From Thermoprotei archaeon (GTDB lineage: Archaea; Thermoproteota; Thermoprotei_A; Sulfolobales; Ignisphaeraceae), in NCBI GenBank assembly GCA_003661905.1, contig QMXA01000038.1:1-8015 (forward strand): a DNA stretch of 8,015 nucleotides, given 5' to 3'. Under the pieces are notes generated by a model. That model made no database searches, had not been told where the DNA came from, and was given only the letters and a program-made list of their open reading frames with translations. A program made the translations under genes and the position numbers. Shown here in pieces: positions 1 through 6,707 of the stretch; within the stretch, counting starts at the first letter, position 1, and every line of letters starts with the position of its first letter.

Positions 1-2
1 GT

Positions 3-527
3 GCATGGTCTGTAACATTTCATCCAGGGTACTATGGAGGTGATGTACCTACAAAAGCATATGCAAGAGTTAGGAATTCACTGAAGAAAATAGTTGAAGT
101 AGCTAAAAACGAAGGTATAGATATATGGATTAGACCAGAGCTCATGGGAAGTCTATCAGAATTCGGATCTCTAGAAGAAGTAATTTCACTAAGTAAAGAA
201 TTCGAAAACGTACTCCCATGTATAGATTTCGCACATCTACATGCTAGGGCTCGTGGAAAATTCAATACCTATGATGAATTTAAGGATATATTGATATACA
301 TAGAGAAGGAGCTAGGAAGAGAAGCTCTAGATAACATGCATATTCACATATCAGGTATAGAATACGGTGATAAAGGAGAAATAAAGCATTTGAATCTGAA
401 TCAGTCAGATTTCAATTACAAAGATTTAGCAAAAGCCTTAAAAGAATTCAAGGTTAAGGGAGTATTGATATCTGAATCCCCCAATTTAGAAGAAGACGCA
501 TTACTTATGAAAAGAGAGCTAGAATGA
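3..527 (+). CDS. Endonuclease IV-like TIM-barrel protein (5'-truncated)
   Basis: The reading frame is open from the first complete codon (position 3) to a TGA at 525-527, giving 174 residues. Endonuclease IV is usually near 280, so about the C-terminal 60% is here and the start lies outside the window. Metal-ligand-like motifs occur in family order: His in F-H-P-G (21-23), Glu in R-P-E (138-140), Asp and His in C-I-D-F-A-H (225-227 and 234-236), His in H-I-H-I-S-G (345-347), and Glu in S-E-S-P (474-476). In the family, three zinc ions bound by such residues cut DNA 5' to abasic sites in base excision repair. The D-x-H motif of bacterial Nfo is replaced by G-E-I-K-H (375-389), which I recall as typical of an archaeal branch. 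The superfamily is well supported; the DNA-repair role is inferred. It converges on the next gene with a 60-base gap and appears unrelated to the transporter. Confidence 0.82.
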   Translation, partial: AWSVTFHPGYYGGDVPTKAYARVRNSLKKIVEVAKNEGIDIWIRPELMGSLSEFGSLEEVISLSKEFENVLPCIDFAHLHARARGKFNTYDEFKDILIYIEKELGREALDNMHIHISGIEYGDKGEIKHLNLNQSDFNYKDLAKALKEFKVKGVLISESPNLEEDALLMKRELE

Positions 528-569
528 AGTACTCTAAAAATTGATAACTCAGTATCTAAGACATGAGAA

Positions 570-580
570 AATTAAAAAAA
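570..580 (-). terminator. Probable T-tract terminator of the surface protein gene
   Basis: Read on the minus strand, the stop codon at 588-590 is followed within 8 bases by seven consecutive T (580-574), then a few mixed bases and four more T (570-567 region). Crenarchaeal genes often end at such T-runs without a strong hairpin. The site lies in the 60-base gap between two convergent genes. The + strand opposite is T-rich just beyond (581-600), which could help stop transcription of the endonuclease-like gene, but that is weaker. Confidence 0.45.
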
Positions 581-587
581 GTTTACT

Positions 588-2015
588 TTATTTCCTCCTT
601 ATTGCAAGAGCTATCGCTGCTATTGCTAATATTAATGCGACTACTCCTAAGGCTATTGAAATAGTTTGATTAGTGCTAAGTGCCCCGATAGATCCCTCAA
701 CGCTCTTCACGCTACTCTCCAAATCAGTAACTTTGCTCTCAATATCACTGATCTTACCTTCAACACCTCCTACTCTACTATCTAAGCTAGATATCGATGT
801 AGATAGACCTGTAACTGTATCAGATAATTTAGTTAACTTATCTCTTAATTCTGACACATCTGTTGATAGACCTTCAACTTCACTACCGATTCCTCTAAGC
901 TCTCCTGCTAATTTTTCGAGATCTTTCTTAGCTGCTTCTTCTATGGAAGTTATGACTTTCTTTAAGCTAATTATGTATTCCAGTTCACCCATGTATCCTG
1001 TTGCCCAAAGTATGACGTTTCTTAAGAATCTAGGTCCATCCAATTTCTGTTCATAATATCTGAATGTGACCATGGGTTGATATGCTCCATAAGGTGATTC
1101 ACCGCTTGCAATAAGTATTGTTCCAGTTTCTCTAATTTCAGCAGCTACTATGGGGAATGAGCCTTTTTCACCAACTTTATAAGCCTTTATCTCAATGGGT
1201 CTATCATCTTCAGTATTCTCAACTATTTCTCCATTTGTTGATGTTCTTAGTAGTGTAACTACTTTTCTTCCACTAATAGTCATTTCTCTATCTCTTATGG
1301 GTACGAAATTACCTGTAGCAACATCAAAACCAGCTACTACTCCAGGTCCATGTGCAAGTACTTTCTCAGCTCCAAGCCTTATGAACCATAGCTCGTCTGG
1401 TGGATCTACAAACGCAACAACTCTATAACCCCTACCTCCGCAGTTATTTACTGAGTCTTCAACCGATACTAATTCGAGCCTTAGTACTGAGTCTAGAGCC
1501 TCAAGTTCGGAGTTAATTACTTCCTGTACTAATTTACCGGTACCATAGTCACTATCACCAGCTATCCATAGAGCTACTCCGGGTCTTTTACTCATCCAGT
1601 TTTTAATTGCTGTTATCTCATCATCACTGAGAATGCTACTATGTTGTCCTATTATCACCATATCTGCATATAGAGCCCCTAAGCTAATGGAAACTCCACC
1701 AGTACCTGTAGCAGCTGCTTCACAGCTTGGGTAAAGTGTCATAGAGTCAAAAGACCCTACTAAAATACCTCTAGCAAGATTACATATCGCGGGATCAAGT
1801 GCAGCTGCTGCTTCACTACTATCAACAAGTATGTACCACTCAGCTTCAGGAACTACTTTCATCAATATATCCAATCCTAAAGATCCCTGCCCATGGGAAA
1901 GATCCGCAATAACAACAATTCCTGCAACCTTAGCACTAGCAGTAGGAGCTAGAAATACTGTAAGAGCTATCAGAGCAACCAAACCAATTGTTAGAACTAT
2001 AAATTTCGAATTCAT
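588..2015 (-). CDS. Secreted, membrane-anchored surface protein with coiled-coil stalk
   Basis: I do not recognise this protein by name. From the ATG at 2015 it has 475 residues. Order of parts: a signal peptide (about 1-28, a hydrophobic core ending in T-A-S-A); an extracellular alpha/beta-looking domain starting V-A-G-I-V-V-I-A-D-L-S-H-G-Q-G; a coiled coil (about 344-451); a membrane helix (about 452-472); and the cytoplasmic tail R-R-K. The D-x-S-H-G-Q start and a later 'I-I-G-Q-H' segment recall the Rossmann-like/GATase-like domains of DUF4350 or IFT52 type, a weak resemblance only. Three Cys residues lie in the globular part, and one N-Q-T sequon sits just outside the membrane. I chose ATG 2015 over an in-frame GTG at 2030 because a good Shine-Dalgarno site lies between them. 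It is transcribed divergently from the importer operon. Surface location is well supported; function is unknown. Confidence 0.85.
   Translation of the reverse strand: MNSKFIVLTIGLVALIALTVFLAPTASAKVAGIVVIADLSHGQGSLGLDILMKVVPEAEWYILVDSSEAAAALDPAICNLARGILVGSFDSMTLYPSCEAAATGTGGVSISLGALYADMVIIGQHSSILSDDEITAIKNWMSKRPGVALWIAGDSDYGTGKLVQEVINSELEALDSVLRLELVSVEDSVNNCGGRGYRVVAFVDPPDELWFIRLGAEKVLAHGPGVVAGFDVATGNFVPIRDREMTISGRKVVTLLRTSTNGEIVENTEDDRPIEIKAYKVGEKGSFPIVAAEIRETGTILIASGESPYGAYQPMVTFRYYEQKLDGPRFLRNVILWATGYMGELEYIISLKKVITSIEEAAKKDLEKLAGELRGIGSEVEGLSTDVSELRDKLTKLSDTVTGLSTSISSLDSRVGGVEGKISDIESKVTDLESSVKSVEGSIGALSTNQTISIALGVVALILAIAAIALAIRRK
663..986 (-). other. Coiled-coil stalk region of the surface protein
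   Basis: This stretch encodes residues 344-451 of the surface protein. From about residue 366 to 446 the hydrophobic residues L/I/V keep an exact alternating spacing of 3 and 4 without a skip, over roughly 11 heptads, with Ser, Thr, Asp, Glu, Lys and Gly between. The part before (about 344-365) is also helical but has one phase shift around the E-E-A-A-K-K segment. An extended membrane-proximal coiled coil implies an oligomer, with the globular domain held away from the membrane. Confidence 0.8.
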
Positions 2016-2019
2016 GAAA

Positions 2020-2027
2020 CTCACCTT
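2020..2027 (-). promoter_or_regulatory. Ribosome binding site deciding the ATG 2015 start
   Basis: On the minus strand the sequence AAGGTGAG is followed by TTTC and then ATG at 2015. The GGTGA core matches the 3' end of archaeal 16S rRNA and sits 5 bases from the ATG. An upstream in-frame GTG (2030) would place this site inside the coding region, so the ATG is preferred and the protein is 5 residues shorter. Confidence 0.65.
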
Positions 2028-2052
2028 CACGACTAACTATAACCCATATTAA

Positions 2053-2058
2053 TATAAA
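2053..2058 (-). promoter_or_regulatory. Candidate TATA box of the surface protein gene
   Basis: The + strand reads TATAAA here, so the minus strand reads TTTATA, preceded by purine-rich GCAAGG that could serve as a BRE. Transcription starting about 25 bases downstream would fall near 2030, giving a leader of about 15 bases that contains the ribosome binding site. It overlaps a 10-base palindrome (2046-2055), which in AT-rich DNA may be chance. Confidence 0.45.
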
Positions 2059-2129
2059 CCTTGCTCTAACAATCCAGCAATAATTATTAAAGAAACACCA
2101 TGACTTACTTCAAAGCTCTTGGAACGCAA

Positions 2130-2154
2130 TTTAGATAAAGTCCGCAATATAAAA
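2130..2154 (+). promoter_or_regulatory. Candidate promoter region of the importer operon
   Basis: Two AT-rich elements could be the TATA box. TTTAGATAAA (2130-2139) would start transcription near 2161, giving a short leader that keeps the ribosome binding site, the same layout as on the other strand. ATATAAAA (2147-2154) is the better TATA match but would start transcription near the TTG itself, making a leaderless mRNA and leaving the strong Shine-Dalgarno unused. Sequence alone does not settle which is used. The rest of the 161-base divergent region shows no clear operator. Confidence 0.4.
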
Positions 2155-2159
2155 TGTTC

Positions 2160-2168
2160 AAGGAGGTG
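2160..2168 (+). promoter_or_regulatory. Strong Shine-Dalgarno site for a TTG start
   Basis: AAGGAGGTG lies 8 bases before the TTG at 2177. It is close to a full match to the archaeal anti-Shine-Dalgarno sequence and is the main reason for accepting a rare TTG start. No in-frame ATG or GTG exists between this site and the membrane helix. Confidence 0.75.
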
Positions 2169-2176
2169 GTCATAGA

Positions 2177-3769
2177 TTGGGAAAAGCTATTTCTAAGGTG
2201 GTTGCTATTGGTGTTGTTATTGTTGTTGTTATTGCTATTGTTGGTGTTGTAGCTTATTTAGCAACAAGACCAGTACCAACACCTACTACGCCCACTACTC
2301 CAACAACTCCAACTACTCCAACAACACCTACCACTCCAACAACGCCCACTACGCCAACAACCCCAACAACCCCCACAACTCCTACAACGCCAACAACCCC
2401 AACAACACCAACTACTCCTACTACACCTACAACACCTACTACGCCTACTACTCCAACAACTCCAGTGACTCCTGTTGTGCTAAAGGTATTAACTCGTCAT
2501 CCTAGTGATATTCTTGTTAAGGCTCGTGAGGCATTTCTAAATAGTGAAATAGCTAAGAAATACAATATTGTTGATGTAGAATTCATTCTCTTAGCTCCAG
2601 GTTATTGGAAGAGCTATATTGAGAGTGGTAAGCCTGATGTAGCTTGGGGTGGTGGACCTACATTATTTGACTTCCTATACACTGAGGGATTATTAGCTCC
2701 CTTAACATCTGATGTCGTTCTTAGTGTTGTGAAAGATATTCCAGACGTAATTGCTGGTGTATCTATGAAGAGAACAGGCCCCGATGGAAAGATATATTGG
2801 GTTGCTGCAGCTATAGCTAGTTTCGGTTTTACAGTAAATCATCAGAGACTTGATGAATATGGACTTGAAGCTCCAAAGAGCTGGATTGACCTAGCATCAC
2901 CAGACATAGGTAGAACACTTGTTGATTTCGGAGAGCCATCACTTGGAATTGCAGATCCAACAATGAGCACCAGTAACACTAGGATGTATGAAATAATACT
3001 ACAAAGATACGGCTGGGAGAAAGGTTGGGAAATACTAACATTAATGGCAGCTAATGCAAGAATATATGAAGGTAGTAGTGAGGTTAGAGATGCTGTTATA
3101 AGAGGAGAGATAGCTATAGGAATAACAATAGACTTCTATGGATATACAGCGGAGCTTACAAACCCAAGCTGTGAATACATCGCACCAGAAGGTGATACAA
3201 TAGTTAATGGAGATCCAATAGCACTTCTCAAAACAACACAAAATCCAGAAGCTGCCCAGGCATTTATCGCATGGGTATTAACAGATGGACAAAAAGTATG
3301 GTTAGATCCAGACATAAATAGACTTCCAGTAAATCCCAAAGTATTCGAAACTCCTGAAGGTCAGGAGAGAAGCGACTTAAAGAGAGCCTTTGAAAAAGCA
3401 CTAGAGTTCAGAGCTATGGAATTCAATGATACACTAGCACTCATGTATGAAACGGCAATGCAATATTATTTCAAGGCGTCATTAGTCGATGTTAATGATA
3501 AGTTAAAGGAGGTATGGACAACCCTACTCAGCAAATACTTCGCAGGAGAAATAGATGAAGAAACATTCAAATACATCCTAGGAAAACTTGGAGAGACATT
3601 AACATTCAAAGATCCAGAAACAGGTAAGGAGGTCAAATTTACACAGGAATATGCTATATCAATAAATAAGAGAATATCTAAGGATGCTGCATACAGAGAT
3701 AAAATGATATCAATATGGAAAAATGCAGCCATAGAGAAGTATGAAGAGATCCTCAAGGAATTGAGCTGA
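2177..3769 (+). CDS. ABC importer substrate-binding protein with TM anchor and Thr-Pro stalk
   Basis: This 530-residue protein starts at TTG and binds the importer's ligand outside the cell. Residues 8-28 are a Val/Ile-rich membrane helix with no lipobox Cys. Residues 35-99 are a Thr/Pro linker, and the binding domain begins near residue 100. Family marks include P-D-V-A-W-G-G-G (153-160), F-G-F-T-V-N-H (interdomain strand), R-G-E-I-A-I-G-I (near 310), and F-I-A-W-V-L-T-D-G-Q followed by L-P-V-N-P (383-387). These fit the type 2 AfuA/FbpA family (COG1840-like), which covers iron, thiamine, phosphonate and related ligands. Where FbpA has its Tyr-Tyr iron ligands, this protein reads D-F-Y-G-Y (319-323), so iron is uncertain. 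About 140 charged, helix-prone residues follow L-P-V-N-P, longer than usual. It is the first gene of the operon, 5 bases before the permease. Role certain, substrate unknown. Confidence 0.9.
   Translation: MGKAISKVVAIGVVIVVVIAIVGVVAYLATRPVPTPTTPTTPTTPTTPTTPTTPTTPTTPTTPTTPTTPTTPTTPTTPTTPTTPTTPTTPTTPTTPVTPVVLKVLTRHPSDILVKAREAFLNSEIAKKYNIVDVEFILLAPGYWKSYIESGKPDVAWGGGPTLFDFLYTEGLLAPLTSDVVLSVVKDIPDVIAGVSMKRTGPDGKIYWVAAAIASFGFTVNHQRLDEYGLEAPKSWIDLASPDIGRTLVDFGEPSLGIADPTMSTSNTRMYEIILQRYGWEKGWEILTLMAANARIYEGSSEVRDAVIRGEIAIGITIDFYGYTAELTNPSCEYIAPEGDTIVNGDPIALLKTTQNPEAAQAFIAWVLTDGQKVWLDPDINRLPVNPKVFETPEGQERSDLKRAFEKALEFRAMEFNDTLALMYETAMQYYFKASLVDVNDKLKEVWTTLLSKYFAGEIDEETFKYILGKLGETLTFKDPETGKEVKFTQEYAISINKRISKDAAYRDKMISIWKNAAIEKYEEILKELS
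2285..2464 (+). repeat. Tandem 9-base repeat encoding (Thr-Thr-Pro)20
   Basis: Twenty consecutive nine-base units encode Thr-Thr-Pro, residues 37-96 of the binding protein. The protein repeat is perfect but the DNA is not: 15 different nine-base spellings occur, using all four Thr codons and CCA, CCT or CCC for Pro. Pro every third residue favours an extended polyproline-like rod, and the Thr residues are possible O-glycosylation sites. It serves as the stalk between the membrane anchor and the binding domain. Confidence 0.95.
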
Positions 3770-3774
3770 TAGCT

Positions 3775-5574
3775 ATGAGATCAATGAAAATAAATACTTC
3801 ATTTTTAAAATATTTAGATCCCGTATTAGCTTTTCAATTAATTTTTCCCATAGCTATGCTTATGGTATTTCTAATAGCTCCTCTACTTTCAGTACTTATG
3901 GTATCTGTTGAGTACAATCCGGTAAATGTATTTACTGATAAGACATTTGTATCTCCAAAACCTCGGGGTCAATTACTCTTTATTCGAGAAATAAGTTTTA
4001 GAGGAGAAGATATTCTTCTACTAAAGTTGCAAGGTATTAGTCTTGGTGCAATTCTCAATTCCATAATTAATGCATCAGTTGTTACTTTATGTGCTACAAT
4101 TATAGGAGTATTTGTAGCATTCATTCTAGCTAGATATAATTTTCCTGGTAGAAGTGCTCTAAGAATAATTGCAACAATACCCCTACTCTTAACACCCTTC
4201 ATAAATGCATTTGTAATTAAGAAAATGTTTGATTGGAGAGATGGATTAATATCATGGTTTCTCAATGATGTTCTTCATCTACCTATTAGAATTGGTGTAG
4301 AGAGTTTAGCAGGTGTAGCTCTAGCTCAGATAATAACTTTCTTTCCAATAGTGTATCTCAATACTCACGCAGCTATGGTTAATATAGATCCTAGTCTTGA
4401 GGAACAAGCAGAGAATCTAGGTGCTAAAGGCTTCAAGCTCTTTAGAACTGTTACACTTCCTCTATCACTTCCTGGAATAGCTGCAGGAGCAGCTTTAGTA
4501 TTTATATTCTCTCTAGAAGATGTAGCTGGGCCAATAGTATTCAATGAACCTAGACTTATGTCTTATCAAATATTCAGTATGTTTCTTGAAGCAACAACAG
4601 GTCAGTTATCACCGGCTGCAGCTACTCTTGCATTAGTTATGCTGATTATAGCTCTCATAGCCTTTATGAGTATTAAGAAATATGTTTCATTAAAGCAATA
4701 TGCAATGCTCAGCCGTGGAGGTAGGTGGAAACCTAGACTTAAGAAACTTGGTAAGAAAGGTCTTTTATTCATATATCTAGTTTTCTTACCAATGCTACTC
4801 TTCTTTGCATTTCCCCAGATAGGAGTATTTATATATGCATTTGCTGAGCAGTGGAGAGGTGCATTACCGGAGGGATTTACATTTAGTCATATGGCAAGTA
4901 TAGTTAATGACCCAATAGTTTTTAGAGGTCTTATTAATAGTCTTCAATACTCAGGTCTTGCATTGGCGTTGATAATACTTCTCGGAGTTTCAGCATCATA
5001 TGTAGCATCCAGACTAAGTCATTTACCGGGTATGGATATTTTAGACATGCTTGTTACAATGCCTATAGCATTACCTGGCTTAGTTATAGCTGTAGGATAT
5101 TTCTTCTTCTTCAAGGATACTCCATTAAGTCCTATAGCTCTAGGACCAGCAATACTCTTACCACTAGCATATAGTGTTAGAAGATTACCATTTACCGCAA
5201 GAGCGGTTTTTGCAGGGCTCCAACAATTACATATGGCACTTGAAGAAGCAGCTATGAACTTAGGAGCTTCAAGACTTAGAGTATTAAAGGATGTAGTTCT
5301 ACCATTAATTGGTCTTAATATATTGAGTGGTGCGTTAATAAGCTTTGTCTATTGTATGAGTGAAGTGAGCGTTAGCATAACTCTAGGAGGTCTTAAAGGT
5401 ATTGGTGAGCAACATCAAGCACCACTAACATTCGTTATGAAGGATTACATCACAAGAGTTGGAGGACCACACATAGTAGCTGCTCTAGGTGTACTACTCA
5501 TATCGGTTCAAATAGCAATTATAGTAACTATAAACTATGTTTTGAAACAACGCTATGCATATATAGGGGTGTAA
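3775..5574 (+). CDS. ABC importer permease, fused double domain (FbpB/ThiP type)
   Basis: This 599-residue protein is the membrane channel of the importer. Two homologous halves each carry about six membrane helices. Half 1 has its first helix near 18-44, an extracellular loop of about 50 residues, then five helices to about 300; half 2 runs from about 330 to the end. Each half has an EAA coupling loop: E-E-Q-A-E-N-L-G at 209-216 ending in L-P (228-229), and E-E-A-A-M-N-L-G at 490-497 ending in L-P (509-510). The EAA loop contacts the ATPase, so one permease chain would pair with two ATPase subunits. Fused double permeases are typical of the Fe(III)/thiamine/aminoethylphosphonate group (COG1178-like). 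The start ATG at 3775 follows the previous stop by 5 bases; ATG 3784, three codons later, is possible and neither has a strong ribosome site, so translation may be coupled. The ATPase begins 2 bases downstream. Confidence 0.92.
   Translation: MRSMKINTSFLKYLDPVLAFQLIFPIAMLMVFLIAPLLSVLMVSVEYNPVNVFTDKTFVSPKPRGQLLFIREISFRGEDILLLKLQGISLGAILNSIINASVVTLCATIIGVFVAFILARYNFPGRSALRIIATIPLLLTPFINAFVIKKMFDWRDGLISWFLNDVLHLPIRIGVESLAGVALAQIITFFPIVYLNTHAAMVNIDPSLEEQAENLGAKGFKLFRTVTLPLSLPGIAAGAALVFIFSLEDVAGPIVFNEPRLMSYQIFSMFLEATTGQLSPAAATLALVMLIIALIAFMSIKKYVSLKQYAMLSRGGRWKPRLKKLGKKGLLFIYLVFLPMLLFFAFPQIGVFIYAFAEQWRGALPEGFTFSHMASIVNDPIVFRGLINSLQYSGLALALIILLGVSASYVASRLSHLPGMDILDMLVTMPIALPGLVIAVGYFFFFKDTPLSPIALGPAILLPLAYSVRRLPFTARAVFAGLQQLHMALEEAAMNLGASRLRVLKDVVLPLIGLNILSGALISFVYCMSEVSVSITLGGLKGIGEQHQAPLTFVMKDYITRVGGPHIVAALGVLLISVQIAIIVTINYVLKQRYAYIGV
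5566..5571 (+). promoter_or_regulatory. Ribosome binding site for the ATPase GTG start
   Basis: GGGGTG ends 5 bases before the GTG at 5577 and lies within the last codons of the permease. It supports the GTG at 5577 as the start; a second GTG at 5575 is in another frame. Confidence 0.5.
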
Positions 5575-5576
5575 GT

Positions 5577-6677
5577 GTGGCACGCGTAAAGCTTGAAAGA
5601 GTAACTAAGAGATTCGGCACTGTAGTAGCAGTTGATAATGTAACACTTGGAATAGAGGATGGAGAATTATTTACATTCTTAGGCCCTTCAGGTTGTGGTA
5701 AAACAACTACACTTAGAGTAATAGCGGGGTTTGAAATACCAGATAATGGGAGGGTATACATAGATAATGATGATGTAACGTTTAAGAAACCATACGAACG
5801 TGACTGTGCTATGGTTTTCCAGAACTATGCTCTTTGGCCACACATGACAGTATTTGATAACGTTGCTTATGGACTCAAAGTTAGAAGAAAGAGATTGAAA
5901 TTAACTGATGAAGAGATAAGAAAAAGAGTTTTAGAAGTTCTAGAGCTTGTAGGACTTAGAGGTTTAGAGAATAGATATCCACTACAATTGTCTGGTGGTC
6001 AACAACAAAGAGTTGCATTAGCAAGAGCACTAGTTGTTCAACCAAAAGTACTTCTCCTAGATGAGCCTCTTAGTAATCTCGATGCAAAACTTAGATTAAG
6101 AATGCGTGAGGAAATTAAGAAACTACAGAAACAACTGGGAATTACAACTATATATGTTACTCATGACCAAGAAGAAGCTATGAGTATCTCAGATAGAATA
6201 GCGATAATGAATAGAGGGAAAGTCTTACAAGTAGGTAAACCAATAGATGTGTATAATAAACCAACTAATCTATTTGTAGCTACATTTATTGGCAGGAGTT
6301 CAGCTCTAAGATGTAAGATTATTGAGAAAGAGCCAAGTGGTTATTTAAAAGTAGTAATAGGCAATCAAGTAATTAGAGCCTCACCAGCTCCGAGTAAAAC
6401 TCTGAGCCCAGGCTCATCAGCTGTTGCAATAATGAAACCTGAAGATGTCAAGTTGGGCATAAATGATAATGTAATTCGTGGAATAGCTAGAATGTCTCTA
6501 TTCTTAGGACCACATAAACAATTAATTATTTATGTAGCTGATCAAAGACTCACAGCATATATCGACCCTGAAATAGAGATAGAGCCAAATAGTGAAGTAA
6601 TCCTCAGGATAAGACCAGATGAGATATTAGTGTTCCCCGAAGAAGAATGGGAAGAAGTGAAGTTAGAGGAAATATAA
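5577..6677 (+). CDS. ABC importer ATP-binding subunit (FbpC/PotA type)
   Basis: This cytoplasmic 366-residue ATPase powers the importer, presumably as a homodimer. All motifs are intact: aromatic A-loop F13, Walker A G-P-S-G-C-G-K-T (36-43), Q-loop Q82, signature L-S-G-G-Q (138-142), Walker B L-L-L-D-E-P (159-164) with catalytic E163, D-loop S-N-L-D (166-169) and switch H196. Residues from about 240 to the end form a TOBE-like beta domain (M-K-P-E-D-V-K-L, then R-I-R-P-D-E-I-L-V-F-P), as in the COG3842 group of spermidine/putrescine, iron and thiamine importers and in MalK-like proteins. This domain may bind a regulator or modulate transport. The GTG start is 2 bases after the permease stop, indicating co-transcription. 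The ATPase class is certain; its sequence does not reveal the substrate. Confidence 0.95.
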   Translation: MARVKLERVTKRFGTVVAVDNVTLGIEDGELFTFLGPSGCGKTTTLRVIAGFEIPDNGRVYIDNDDVTFKKPYERDCAMVFQNYALWPHMTVFDNVAYGLKVRRKRLKLTDEEIRKRVLEVLELVGLRGLENRYPLQLSGGQQQRVALARALVVQPKVLLLDEPLSNLDAKLRLRMREEIKKLQKQLGITTIYVTHDQEEAMSISDRIAIMNRGKVLQVGKPIDVYNKPTNLFVATFIGRSSALRCKIIEKEPSGYLKVVIGNQVIRASPAPSKTLSPGSSAVAIMKPEDVKLGINDNVIRGIARMSLFLGPHKQLIIYVADQRLTAYIDPEIEIEPNSEVILRIRPDEILVFPEEEWEEVKLEEI

Positions 6678-6683
6678 GTAAGT

Positions 6684-6691
6684 CTTTTAAA
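6684..6691 (+). promoter_or_regulatory. Candidate TATA box before the phosphoesterase
   Basis: CTTTTAAA lies in the 30-base gap after the ATPase stop and resembles crenarchaeal TATA boxes. It would start transcription near 6712-6715, which is just inside the reading frame if the ATG at 6708 is used but suits a TTG start at 6723. It may give the phosphoesterase its own promoter or be a chance AT-rich match. Confidence 0.35.
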
Positions 6692-6707
6692 CATAGATAA
6701 TTAGCAT

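Noticed and set aside
528..587. Possible small RNA or tRNA between the convergent genes
   Set aside because: Only 60 bases, AT-rich, with no cloverleaf or C/D-box arrangement. A terminator explains the T-tract.
673..1428. Two open frames on the + strand (673-1056 and 1195-1428)
   Set aside because: They lie wholly opposite the surface protein gene, whose signal peptide, heptads and membrane anchor are clear. Their products are Ser/Leu/Pro-rich, as expected from antisense reading.
2046..2088. Two 10-base palindromes, ATATTAATAT (2046-2055) and AATAATTATT (2079-2088), as possible operators
   Set aside because: Only A and T are used, in an AT-rich spacer where such palindromes arise often. They have no GC-containing arms and no second matching copy.
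2285..2464. Short tandem repeats considered as a CRISPR array or non-coding satellite
   Set aside because: The units are nine bases without spacers, stay in frame and vary at synonymous positions, so this is a coding repeat.
3505..3517. AAAGGAGGTATGG, a ribosome-site-like motif with ATG inside the binding protein gene
   Set aside because: The ATG is out of frame, has no usable spacing from the motif and gives only a short frame. The bases simply encode Lys-Glu-Val-Trp.
3969..4265. Minus-strand open frame opposite the permease
   Set aside because: It is a shadow of a conserved permease region; no ribosome site or recognisable domain was seen.
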